16,326 nt of DNA from Bacillota bacterium (GCA_016284575.1 JAEEPD010000219.1:1-16326), one strand, 5' to 3'; shown: positions 7,149 through 14,691, counted from the first letter of the stretch. The notes: generated by a model from the sequence alone, not told the origin. Numbers and translations: made by a program.

Positions 7149-8429
7149 ATGAAACTCGAATTGGGTTACATCTACATTAAGGATGTCCAGTTTGGCGCCA
7201 AGTCCGAAGTCAAGGATGGTACTCTTTATGTAAACAAAGAGGAGATCCAGAAGCTCGTACTTGAAGACGAAAACCTGGTAAGCTGCGATGTGGATCTCGC
7301 AAGACCCGGCGAATCAGTAAGAATTACTCCCGTTAAGGACGTTATCGAGCCCCGTGTTAAGGTTGAAGGCCGCGGCGGAGTATTCCCCGGCTGGATGCAC
7401 AAGGTTGACACCGTAGGCGAAGGCAAGACCAACGTTCTGAAGGGTGCAGCTGTTGTTACAGCAGGAAAGGTCGTAGGTTTCCAGGAGGGAATCATCGACA
7501 TGAGCGGTGAGGGCGCTAAGTACACACCGTTCTCCAAGACCAACAATGTTGTTCTTGTTATCAATCCTATCGACAACCTGGAAGCTCACGACTACGAGCA
7601 CTCCCTGAGAGTTGCAGGCCTTAAGGTCGCAACCTATCTGGGCGAGCTTGCAAGAAACCTTACTCCTGACGAAGTAAAGGTTTACGAGCACGAAGGCGTT
7701 CTTGAAGGCTACAAGAAGTATCCCGATCTGCCCAGAGTAGCATATGTTCTGATGCTGCAGTCCCAGGGTCTTCTCCACGATACCTATGTATACGGCGTAG
7801 ACGCTAAGCAGTCCCTGACCACAATGATCAACCCCACCGAGCTCTTCGATGGCGCTATCGTTTCCGGTAACTGCGTATCCGCTTGCGACAAGAACCCCAC
7901 ATACATCCACGAGAACAACCCCGTAGTTGAGGAACTCTTTGCTCAGCACGGCAAGAAGCTGAACTTCGTAGGCGTTATCATCACCAATGAGAACGTTTAC
8001 CTGGCAGACAAGATGAGGTCTTCCGACTGGTCCGCCAAGCTCTGCAAGTTCCTGAACCTGGACGGAGCTATCGTATCCCAGGAAGGCTTCGGCAACCCCG
8101 ATACCGACCTTATCATGAACTGCAAGAAGATCGAAGCTGAGGGCGTTAAGACCGTCATCATCACCGATGAATATGCAGGCCAGGATGGTTCTTCCCAGTC
8201 TCTGGCAGACGCTGATGTTGCTGCTAACGCAGTAGTTACCGGCGGCAATGCAAACGTTGTCATCCACCTGCCCAAGATGGACAAGGTAATCGGAACTCTC
8301 GACTACGTTGACATCATCGCAGGCGGCTGGTCCGGCTCACTGCAGCCCGACGGAAGCATCATCGCTGAGCTTCAGGTCATCACATCCGCTACCAACGAAC
8401 AGGGCTATAACTGCCTGAGTGCCAGATAA
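7149..8429 (+). CDS. grdE: Glycine reductase protein B, proprotein GrdE (alpha/beta subunits, pyruvoyl)
   Basis: GrdE is the proprotein of the substrate-binding protein B of glycine reductase. It cleaves itself before a cysteine and the new N-terminus becomes a pyruvoyl group that forms a Schiff base with glycine. The protein is 426 residues and starts MKLELGYIYIKDVQFG. The cleavage motif is SGNCVSACDKNP with cysteine at residue 242, the position I recall for the characterised GrdE. Cleavage gives pieces of about 241 and 185 residues, in line with the approximately 25- and 22-kDa subunits described. AGGAGG at 7132-7137 is 11 nt from the ATG, rather long. An out-of-frame ATG at 7139 lies closer but opens only 13 codons. 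Codon choice is strongly biased to ATC, AAG and GGC, suggesting high expression. grdB follows after 14 nt. Confidence 0.95.
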   Translation: MKLELGYIYIKDVQFGAKSEVKDGTLYVNKEEIQKLVLEDENLVSCDVDLARPGESVRITPVKDVIEPRVKVEGRGGVFPGWMHKVDTVGEGKTNVLKGAAVVTAGKVVGFQEGIIDMSGEGAKYTPFSKTNNVVLVINPIDNLEAHDYEHSLRVAGLKVATYLGELARNLTPDEVKVYEHEGVLEGYKKYPDLPRVAYVLMLQSQGLLHDTYVYGVDAKQSLTTMINPTELFDGAIVSGNCVSACDKNPTYIHENNPVVEELFAQHGKKLNFVGVIITNENVYLADKMRSSDWSAKLCKFLNLDGAIVSQEGFGNPDTDLIMNCKKIEAEGVKTVIITDEYAGQDGSSQSLADADVAANAVVTGGNANVVIHLPKMDKVIGTLDYVDIIAGGWSGSLQPDGSIIAELQVITSATNEQGYNCLSAR

Positions 8430-8443
8430 TAGGAGGGTTAAAA

Positions 8444-9751
8444 ATGGCTTATAAAGTTGTTCATTATATTAACCAGTTCTATGCTGGTATCGGCGGCGAG
8501 GAATTCGCTACCACAGAGCCCGCAAAGATCGCAGGCGTAAAGGGCCCCGGTATGGCTCTTAATGCAGCTCTGAAGGCTGCCGGCGCTGAGATCGTCGCAA
8601 CCGTTTACTGCGGAGACTCCTATTTTGCAGAGAATAACGAAGACGCTATCACCAGAGTTCTGGCTCTCATCAAGGAAGAGAACCCCGATCTGGTAATCTG
8701 CGGACCCGCTTTCAATGCCGGCCGTTACGGCGTAGCCTGCGGTCAGGTTGCTGCAGAAGTCAAGGAAAAGCTTGGTGTGCCCACCCTCACCGGTATGTAC
8801 ATCGAGAACCCCGGCGCTGACATGTACAAGTCCAAGACCATCATCATGGAGACCAAGAACAGCGCTGCAGGTATGAGAGACGCAGTTGCCAAGATGGCAC
8901 CTGTTGCTATCAAGATGCTGAAGGGTGAAGAGCTCGGTTCTGCTAAGCAGGAAGGCTACATCCCCACCGGTATCAGAAAGAACCTCTTCGAGAATGAGAG
9001 AGGCGCTAAGAGAGCCGTTGACATGCTTATCAAGAAGCTGGCCGGCGAAGAGTTCGAGACCGAGTTCCCGATGCCCGAGTTCGACAGAGTAGCACCCAAT
9101 CCCGCAGTTAAGGATCTGGCTCACGCTACCATCGCTCTCTGCACATCCGGCGGTATCGTACCCAAGGGCAACCCCGATCACATCGAGTCCTCCTCCGCTT
9201 CCCACTATGGAAAGTACAGCATTGCGGGCGTTAACGATCTGGATGCTGAGCACTGGCAGACCGCTCACGGCGGCTACGATCCCTCTTATGCAAATGCTGA
9301 CGCAGACAGAGTACTGCCTGTTGACGTTATGAGAGAGTTCGAGAAGGAAGGCAAGATCGGCAAGCTCTATGACTTCTTCTACACCACAGTTGGTAACGGC
9401 ACTGCCGTAAAGAACGCCAAGAAGTTCGCTGCTGAGTACGCTCAGGAACTGAAGGCTAACGGAGTTGACGCTGTTATCATGACCAGTACCTGAGGAACCT
9501 GCACACGTTGCGGCGCAACAATGGTAAAGGAAATCGAGAGAGCCGGAATCCCTGTAGTACATATGTGCACAGTAACTCCTATCTCCATGACAGTAGGCGC
9601 TAACAGAATCGTTCCTACTATCGCAATCCCGCATCCTCTTGGCAATCCTGCAAGGACTCCCGAAGAGGAAAAGGCTATCAGAAGAGGTCTGGTCGAGAAG
9701 GCTCTTAAGGCTCTCCAGACCGAGGTCGACGGACAGACCATTTTTGACTAA
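8444..9751 (+). CDS. grdB: Glycine reductase protein B, gamma subunit, selenoprotein GrdB (Sec at UGA 9491-9493)
   Basis: GrdB is the selenocysteine subunit of protein B. With GrdE it activates glycine and passes the carboxymethyl group to GrdA. The reading frame meets TGA at 9491-9493 in the context MTST-U-GTCTRCGATM, the conserved GrdB selenocysteine motif, and continues in frame to TAA at 9749-9751. The full product is 435 residues with Sec350 and Cys353 (UxxC). Stopping at the TGA would give a 349-residue fragment lacking the active site. The distal part (VHMCTVTPISMTVGANRIVP, AIPHPLGNP) is conserved. A possible SelB-binding hairpin lies 13 nt after the UGA. AGGAGG at 8431-8436 is 7 nt upstream of the ATG. 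Sarcosine and betaine versions (GrdF, GrdH) look similar. The glycine riboswitch favours glycine as substrate. Confidence 0.97.
9491..9519 (+). promoter_or_regulatory. UGA-Sec codon and candidate bacterial SECIS hairpin in grdB
   Basis: UGA at 9491-9493 is followed, after 13 nt, by GTTGC (9507-9511), loop GGC and GCAAC (9515-9519). The distance and short GC-rich stem with a G-containing loop fit a bacterial SECIS apical hairpin recognised by SelB. The bases also encode the conserved TRCGAT residues, so conservation alone would not prove an RNA role. Confidence 0.5.
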
Positions 9752-9804
9752 ACTTTACAGACAATTCAGACTTTTAAAAAGTTCGTCAAAACATCACACA
9801 ATTC

Positions 9805-9855
9805 TCACAGCCCAAGGTATAATATGACCTTGGGCTGGGAGTGTGAAGATCCCAG
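9805..9855 (+). promoter_or_regulatory. Hairpin pair between grdB and trxB with TATAAT at the loop
   Basis: In the 145-bp gap, AGCCCAAGGT (9809-9818) is the exact inverse of ACCTTGGGCT (9827-9836), giving a 10-bp stem with an 8-nt loop. The sequence TATAAT (9818-9823) starts at the last base of the left arm. Outer TCACA (9805-9809) could pair with TGTGA (9842-9846) across an unpaired stretch. A second stem, CTGGGA (9835-9840) with TCCCAG (9850-9855), shares two bases with the first, so the two compete slightly. There is no T tract, so it is not a simple terminator. The TATAAT lacks a good -35. It might be an operator-covered internal promoter, or an mRNA processing or stability element. Confidence 0.5.
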
Positions 9856-9896
9856 TCGGATCGGATAATTCTAAAGAAAATAACGAGGAAGAAATA

Positions 9897-10838
9897 ATGG
9901 CAAAAGTTTATGACGTAATCATCATCGGAGCTGGCCCTGCAGGTCTTGCCGCCGGTCTCTATTCCGGAAGAGCAAAGATGGACACCCTGATCATCGAGAA
10001 GGAAAAGGACGGCGGACAGATCGTTATCACCGCTGAGATCGAAAACTATCCTGGCAGCCTTGCCGAGGAATCCGGTCCCTCTCTTATCGAGAGAATGAGC
10101 GCTCAGGCTGCCAAGTTCGGATGCGAGAGAGTATACGACACCGTAGTAGATCTGGAGCTCGAAGGACCCATCAAGACCATCAAGGGCAAGAAGGGTGAAT
10201 ATCAGGCAAAGGCCGTCATCCTGGCTCCCGGCGCTTCCCCCCAGCACATCGGCTGCCCGGGCGAAGCTGAATTCACAGGCAAGGGCGTTTCCTACTGCGC
10301 AACCTGCGATGCTGCATTCTATGAAGACTTCGAAGTATTCGTAGTAGGCGGCGGCGATTCCGCAGTTGAAGAGGCTCTGTACCTGACCAAGTTCGCAAGA
10401 AAGGTAACCATGATCGTCAGAAGGGACGTATTCAGAGCTGCAAAGTCCATTCAGGACAAGGCTTTCGCAAATCCCAAGCTGGACATCTGGTGGAACACCA
10501 GCATCGTTAATATCGAAGGCGACGGTCTTGTAAACAAGATGACCCTCATCGACAACAAGACCAAGGAAACAAGAGAATATTATGCTGACGAAGAGGACGG
10601 CATTTTCGGCATCTTCGTATTCATCGGCTTCGTTCCCGCAACCAAGTTCCTGGAGGGCAAGGTGGCAATGGACGAGAGAGGATACATCATTGCTGATGAG
10701 AACATGCATACTAATATCCCCGGCGTATTCGCTGCCGGTGACTGCCGTGTGAAGAGCCTCCGTCAGGTCGTGACCGCTGCTGCAGACGGCGCTATCGCCG
10801 CTGTACAGGCAGGCAACTATGTTGATGATCTGGCATAG
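9897..10838 (+). CDS. trxB: Thioredoxin reductase (NADPH)
   Basis: This flavoprotein passes electrons from NADPH to thioredoxin, here supplying glycine reductase. It is 313 residues. The FAD site is IIIGAGPAGLAAGLYSGRA near the N-terminus. The redox pair is Cys134 and Cys137 in YCATCDAAF. The NAD(P)H fold is GGGDSAVEEALYL, followed by VRRDVFRA, where the two arginines indicate NADPH. The C-terminal GVFAAGDCRVKSLRQVVTAA contacts FAD. The ATG at 9897 is preceded by GAGGAA (9885-9890, spacing 6). A GTG at 9843 would add 18 residues not seen in the family and lies in the hairpin. trxA follows after 63 nt. Confidence 0.95.
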   Translation: MAKVYDVIIIGAGPAGLAAGLYSGRAKMDTLIIEKEKDGGQIVITAEIENYPGSLAEESGPSLIERMSAQAAKFGCERVYDTVVDLELEGPIKTIKGKKGEYQAKAVILAPGASPQHIGCPGEAEFTGKGVSYCATCDAAFYEDFEVFVVGGGDSAVEEALYLTKFARKVTMIVRRDVFRAAKSIQDKAFANPKLDIWWNTSIVNIEGDGLVNKMTLIDNKTKETREYYADEEDGIFGIFVFIGFVPATKFLEGKVAMDERGYIIADENMHTNIPGVFAAGDCRVKSLRQVVTAAADGAIAAVQAGNYVDDLA

Positions 10839-10901
10839 TCCGGATTATATAAATCGGTTCTGAAAATTTTAAAATATTAAGAAGAAGGAGAAATTAAAGC
10901 C

Positions 10902-11228
10902 ATGATTGACGTTGATAAGACAACATTTGAAGCAGAAGTACTTCAGGCTGAAGGCTATGTATTCGTAGACTTCTACGGAGACGGCTGCATTCCCTGCGCA
11001 GCTCTTATGCCCCACATCCACGAGATGGCTGAAGAGCTTGAACCCAAGGGAACAATGAAGTTCTGCTCCCTGAACACCACCAAGGCAAGAAGACTTGCCA
11101 TTGGCCAGAAGGTTCTCGGTCTGCCCACCATGTACATCTACAAGGACGGCGAAAAGATCGATGAGTGCCGCGGTGAAGAGCAGTGCACCATGGAAAACAT
11201 CAGAGCCATGGTGGAGAAGTACATCTAA
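10902..11228 (+). CDS. trxA: Thioredoxin with CIPC active site
   Basis: This 108-residue thioredoxin-fold protein probably reduces the selenoprotein complex after each turnover. The active site is FYGDGCIPCAAL with Cys29 and Cys32. Common thioredoxins have WCGPC. Here the Trp is replaced by Gly and the dipeptide is Ile-Pro. The cis-proline loop is LGLPTMYIY. Glycine-reductase-associated thioredoxins are known to deviate from the standard motif, so this fits a dedicated partner of the adjacent trxB. AAGGAG at 10885-10890 is 11 nt from the ATG. Confidence 0.93.
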   Translation: MIDVDKTTFEAEVLQAEGYVFVDFYGDGCIPCAALMPHIHEMAEELEPKGTMKFCSLNTTKARRLAIGQKVLGLPTMYIYKDGEKIDECRGEEQCTMENIRAMVEKYI

Positions 11229-11238
11229 AACCGGTTCT

Positions 11239-11254
11239 CAGTGCGTTAGCATTG
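11239..11254 (+). other. Small intercistronic hairpin between trxA and grdA
   Basis: CAGTGC (11239-11244), loop GTTA, GCATTG (11249-11254): a 6-bp stem with one G-T pair. No T tract follows. This is the weakest of the junction hairpins and could be chance. Confidence 0.3.
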
Positions 11255-11294
11255 TGAATAAAAACTTAGCAAACTATAACAAGGAGGAATGTAA

Positions 11295-11765
11295 ATGGCT
11301 ATTTTACAAGGTAAAAAAGCGATTATCATCGGCGACCGCGATGGCATTCCAGGCGATGCAATTAAGGCATGCGCAGAAAGCGCTGGTGCTGATGTAGTAT
11401 TCAGCTCCACTGAGTGCTTCGTCTGAACGGCTGCTGGCGCTATGGACCTGGAAAATCAGAAGAGAGTTCTTGAGTTTACAGAAGAGTACGGTAAGGATAA
11501 TGTCGTAGTTATCCTGGGTGCTGCTGAGGGTGAGGCTGCAAGCCTTGCTGCAGAGACTGTAACTCTGGGCGATCCGACCTTTGCCGGTCCTTTAGCAGGA
11601 GTCTCGTTGGGACTCGCAGTATACCATGTTGTTGAGCCTGCAGTTAAGGAAGAATTCGATCCTGCGGTTTATGACGAACAGTGTGGTATGATGGAAATGG
11701 TTCTGGACGTTGATGATATCTGCAACGAAATGAACGCTATCCGTGAACAGGCAGCAGAAGTTTAA
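11295..11765 (+). CDS. grdA: Glycine reductase protein A, selenoprotein GrdA (Sec at UGA 11424-11426)
   Basis: GrdA is the small selenoprotein shared by glycine, sarcosine and betaine reductases. Its selenol takes the carboxymethyl group from protein B and hands it on to protein C as a ketene-equivalent. The frame runs from ATG 11295 through TGA at 11424-11426 to TAA at 11763-11765, giving 156 residues. The UGA lies in TECFV-U-TAAGAMDLENQKR, the GrdA signature, with Cys41 and Sec44 (CxxU), the known positions. AGGAGG (11282-11287) is 7 nt upstream of the ATG. The fragment from 11442 alone is not a gene. Between the SD and the start is an in-frame ATG-TAA (11289-11294). No hairpin of five or more pairs is evident after the UGA. 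Confidence 0.98.
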
Positions 11766-11829
11766 TTGCTAAGTGTGAGGGGGGCGATCCTTTGGCTCGC
11801 TCCCCTTGACTGTGCTTAACGTGAAGCAA
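11766..11829 (+). other. Large intercistronic hairpin between grdA and grdCD
   Basis: The main stem is AGGGGGGCGA (11778-11787) with TCGCTCCCCT (11797-11806), 10 bp with one G-T pair and a 9-nt loop. Outer pairings TTGCT (11766-11770) with AGCAA (11825-11829), and AAG with CTT near 11771-11773 and 11815-11817, extend it. The fold starts directly after the grdA stop codon. No T tract follows, so it is not a standard terminator. It may protect the 3' end of a processed grdA mRNA or cause partial termination. Confidence 0.6.
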
Positions 11830-11856
11830 TTATCACGAAAGGAAAATAATTAAATT

Positions 11857-14382
11857 ATGAGCAACAGTGTAATCAAGGGAGCCGGATATATCCTGGTACA
11901 CGTACCCGGAATGGTTATGGATCACGGCACCACTCAGACTACTGAAAAGGTAGTTAACCCCGACTCCGAATACCTGAAGGAAATGCCTTCTCATATGAGA
12001 AGCTATGAGCAGGCTCTTTCCTATGCACCTAACCAGACCTATATCGGAAACCTGTCCATCGAAGATCTGACTGCCATGGGAGATCCCTGGTACGAAGAGG
12101 GCAAGCAGGTAGAAGGCAAGAGATACGGCAAGTTCGGTGAGATCATGCCCGAGGCAGAATTCATCCTGATGCTGCAGATCTGCGACGCATTCGACCTGGT
12201 CCGTCTGGACAAGGATTTCGTAGCTGCAACCAGACCCGCTCTGGAGGCACACCCCCTGATGACCCCCGCAATCCTTGGACTTCTGAAGGAAGGCGTAGAT
12301 CAGGACGATATAAACCATTATGTAAATGAAGAGCATGCTGAAGCCATTACACTTGACGGCAAGCTCGTAGGATATGTTAAGAGAGCCCATGACGTGGACG
12401 CAAACCTTTCCGCTCACGTTATGTTCGAGAACCTTGTAGCCAAGGCTTCCGGTGTGCTCTCCATTCTGCACCTGGTAAAGAATGCCGGCATTGACGCTTC
12501 CGAAGTTGATTACGTTATCGACTGCTGTGAAGAAGCTTGCGGCGACATGAACCAGAGAGGCGGCGGCAACTTCGCTAAGTCTGAAGCTGAGATCGCAGGC
12601 CTGAAGAATGCTACCGGTTCCGACGCAAGAGGTTTCTGCGCAGGTCCGGCTCACGCCATGGTAGAAGCAGCTGCACTGGTCAAGTCCGGCGCTTACAAGA
12701 ATGTTATCGTTGTCGGCGGCGGCTGCACAGCTAAGCTGGGCATGAACGGCAAGGACCACGTAAAGAAGGGCCTGCCCATTCTGGAAGACTGCCTCGGCGG
12801 ATTTGCTATTCTGGTATCCGAGAACGACGGTATCAACCCCGAGATCAATCTGGATGTACTCGGACGCCACACCGTTGGCACCGGCGCTGCTCCCCAGAAC
12901 GTTATCCAGTCTCTTGTTACCGATCCTCTGGCTGCCAATGGCATGACCATCAAGGACGTTGACAAGTACTCCCCCGAAATGCAGAATCCGGACATCACCA
13001 AGCCCGCAGGCGCAGGTGACGTTCCTGAAGCAAACTACAAGATGATCGCAGCTCTGGGCGTTAAGCTTGGTCAGCTGCAGAGAACCGAGATCGCCAGCTT
13101 CGTAGCTGAGCACGGTCTTAAGGGCTATGCACCCACTCAGGGTCACATTCCCTCCGGCGTTCCCTACATCGGCTACGCAAGAGAGAGCATCCTGGAAGGC
13201 AAGACCAAGAACGCCATGATCATCGGCAAGGGCTCCCTGTTCCTTGGCCGTATGACCAATCTGTTCGACGGCGTTTCCTTCCTGATCCAGAAGAACACCG
13301 GCAAGGACGATGCACCTGTTGCAGCTGCAGGCTCCGGCAAGCAGCCCGTAATCGGCATCGCTGCTTCCGGCACCGAGCTGGGCAGAGAGAACCTGGAGAA
13401 GGCTGTAGCTCTTGCTGCAAAGAAGGGCGTTAAGGCAGTCATCATCGACGGCGAGGACTGCCTCTCCAAGATGGAAGAGATGCTGAAGGCCGGCGAGATC
13501 GACGCAGCAGTAGCTTCTCACTATCCGTTCCCCATCGGCGTTTCCACCGTCGGCAGAGTAGTTACTCCCGCTGAGGGCAAGGAAATGTTCCTGGCCAACA
13601 CCACAGGCACCAGCTCCACTGACAGAGTTGCCGCAATGGTTCTGAATACTGTTGCAGGCATAATCGCTGCAAAGGCCTGCGGCAATGATAAGCCCACCGT
13701 TGGTATCGCCAATGTTGACGGCGCACGTCAGGCTGAGATCGCTCTGAACAAGCTGTCCGAGGGCGGCTACAAGATCAACTTCGCTGAAAGCTCCAGAGCG
13801 GATGGCGGCGCAGTCATGAGAGGCAACGACCTGCTTAAGGGCAGCGCAGACATCATGGTCATCGATTCCCTGACCGGTAACCTGATGATGAAGATGTTCT
13901 CCGCATTCACCACAGGCGGCAGCTTCGAATCCACCGGCTTTGGCTACGGCCCCGGCATCGGTGAAGGCTACAGCCAGCTGGTACTGATCATCTCCAGAGC
14001 TTCCGGTGCTCCTGTTATCGCCAACGCATGCGCATACGCTGCTGAGCTGGTCAACGCAGGCTGGACCAAGATCGCTGCAAAGGAATACGCAGCAGCCAAC
14101 AAGGCAGGTCTTGCTCAGATCATCGAAGATATCAAGGCTTCCAATGCCAAGGCTCCTGCAGCTGCAGGCGCTGCCAAGATCGAAGCTCCTGCCAAGGAAG
14201 TCTGCGATGCTGACATCCACGGCGTAGAGGTAATGGACATCGAAGATGCAGTTACTTCCCTCTGGGCTAAGGGCATCTATGCCGAATCCGGTATGGGCTG
14301 CACAGGTCCCGTTGTAATGGTCAACGCTTCCAAGCTTGATGCTGCTTCCGATGTACTCCGCGAAGGCGGTTACATTAAGTAG
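11857..14382 (+). CDS. grdCD: Glycine reductase protein C, GrdC-GrdD fusion
   Basis: Protein C forms acetyl phosphate from the carboxymethyl group on GrdA. It normally consists of GrdC (about 510 residues, ketoacyl-synthase-like) and GrdD (about 385 residues, related to PlsX/phosphotransacetylase-type enzymes). Here one uninterrupted frame of 841 residues holds both. Residues 1 to about 480 are GrdC-like (GYILVHVPGMVMDHGTT, EEACGDMNQRGGGN with Cys228, GSLFLGRMTNLFDGVSFLIQ). A linker rich in Ala, Gly and Ser (about 480-496) follows. Residues about 497-841 are GrdD-like (IGIAASGTELGRENL, GVANVDG-like GIANVDGARQAE, ADIMVIDSLTGNLMMKMFSAF) with the C-terminal ESGMGCTGPVVMVN and Cys815, which corresponds to the GrdD cysteine reported to carry the acetyl thioester. 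A low-complexity Ala/Lys stretch at about 760-790 precedes that end. The GrdD part seems about 40 residues short at its N-terminus. AAAGGA precedes the ATG. Confidence 0.93.
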   Translation: MSNSVIKGAGYILVHVPGMVMDHGTTQTTEKVVNPDSEYLKEMPSHMRSYEQALSYAPNQTYIGNLSIEDLTAMGDPWYEEGKQVEGKRYGKFGEIMPEAEFILMLQICDAFDLVRLDKDFVAATRPALEAHPLMTPAILGLLKEGVDQDDINHYVNEEHAEAITLDGKLVGYVKRAHDVDANLSAHVMFENLVAKASGVLSILHLVKNAGIDASEVDYVIDCCEEACGDMNQRGGGNFAKSEAEIAGLKNATGSDARGFCAGPAHAMVEAAALVKSGAYKNVIVVGGGCTAKLGMNGKDHVKKGLPILEDCLGGFAILVSENDGINPEINLDVLGRHTVGTGAAPQNVIQSLVTDPLAANGMTIKDVDKYSPEMQNPDITKPAGAGDVPEANYKMIAALGVKLGQLQRTEIASFVAEHGLKGYAPTQGHIPSGVPYIGYARESILEGKTKNAMIIGKGSLFLGRMTNLFDGVSFLIQKNTGKDDAPVAAAGSGKQPVIGIAASGTELGRENLEKAVALAAKKGVKAVIIDGEDCLSKMEEMLKAGEIDAAVASHYPFPIGVSTVGRVVTPAEGKEMFLANTTGTSSTDRVAAMVLNTVAGIIAAKACGNDKPTVGIANVDGARQAEIALNKLSEGGYKINFAESSRADGGAVMRGNDLLKGSADIMVIDSLTGNLMMKMFSAFTTGGSFESTGFGYGPGIGEGYSQLVLIISRASGAPVIANACAYAAELVNAGWTKIAAKEYAAANKAGLAQIIEDIKASNAKAPAAAGAAKIEAPAKEVCDADIHGVEVMDIEDAVTSLWAKGIYAESGMGCTGPVVMVNASKLDAASDVLREGGYIK

Positions 14383-14406
14383 TTTAAAGCCATTATTTCT
14401 TTAAAG

Positions 14407-14434
14407 ACGGTCGGGTCATCCCGGCCGTTTTTAT
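14407..14434 (+). terminator. Terminator of the glycine reductase operon
   Basis: ACGGTCGGG (14407-14415), loop TCAT and CCCGGCCGT (14420-14428) form a 9-bp GC-rich stem with one T-G pair, followed by Ts to 14432. It lies 24 nt after the grdCD stop codon. Confidence 0.9.
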
Positions 14435-14474
14435 TGTTCGTAAAGGGGATACTGATAATCGCATATGACAGTGG

Positions 14475-14680
14475 GAACGGTTTTTAATGCCATGTTTTCA
14501 TGCGAACAGCAAGTGCCTCTCAAGACCTCGCTCTTTGATCTCACATCGGCCTCCGGAGTCAGCCGCTGTTCAATCAAGCGCTAGCCCATGGTCTATCGAA
14601 GCACTTGCTGCTTCGCTTATGCTTACAAAATGATGCTAAAAGAATCATCTGCGAAGTCCTTGTAAAAGTGAAAACCGTTC
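14475..14680. repeat. Gene-free segment with nested inverted repeats
   Basis: No convincing gene is seen between 14435 and 14690. The outer arms GAACGGTTTT (14475-14484) and AAAACCGTTC (14671-14680) are exact inverses over 10 bp. Inside them, GCGAACAGCAAGTGC (14502-14516) is the inverse of 14601-14616 (GCACTTGCTGCTTCGC) with one extra base. A third pair, GAACAGC (14504-14510) with GCTGTTC (14565-14571), competes with the second. The self-complementary CTCCGGAG (14551-14558) is near the centre. This could be a structured RNA, a degraded miniature mobile element or a dispersed repeat. The sequence alone does not decide, and copies elsewhere cannot be seen here. Confidence 0.45.
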
Positions 14681-14691
14681 ATGATGTTATA

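Noticed and set aside
8444..9493. grdB ending at the TGA, with 9521-9751 as a separate gene
   Set aside because: The TGA lies in the conserved GrdB selenocysteine motif, the frame continues, and tRNA-Sec, SelA and SelB are present nearby.
9843..9896. GTG start for trxB 18 codons upstream
   Set aside because: It lies in the inverted-repeat region with no suitable ribosome binding site, and the family begins at the FAD-binding strand.
11252..11280. Promoter-like TTGTGA and TATAAC, 17 bp apart, before grdA
   Set aside because: Its transcription start would fall near 11287, cutting off the grdA ribosome binding site, so it is probably chance.
11442..11765. A separate 107-residue gene starting at MDLENQKR
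   Set aside because: It is the C-terminal part of GrdA after the Sec44 UGA; the frame joins to ATG 11295.
11833..14220. A 795-codon open frame on the minus strand opposite grdCD
   Set aside because: It is a mirror of the strong codon bias of grdCD; its product is Ser/Cys/Gly-rich with no recognisable domain and no ribosome binding site. The same holds for the long minus-strand frames opposite grdE, grdB and trxB.
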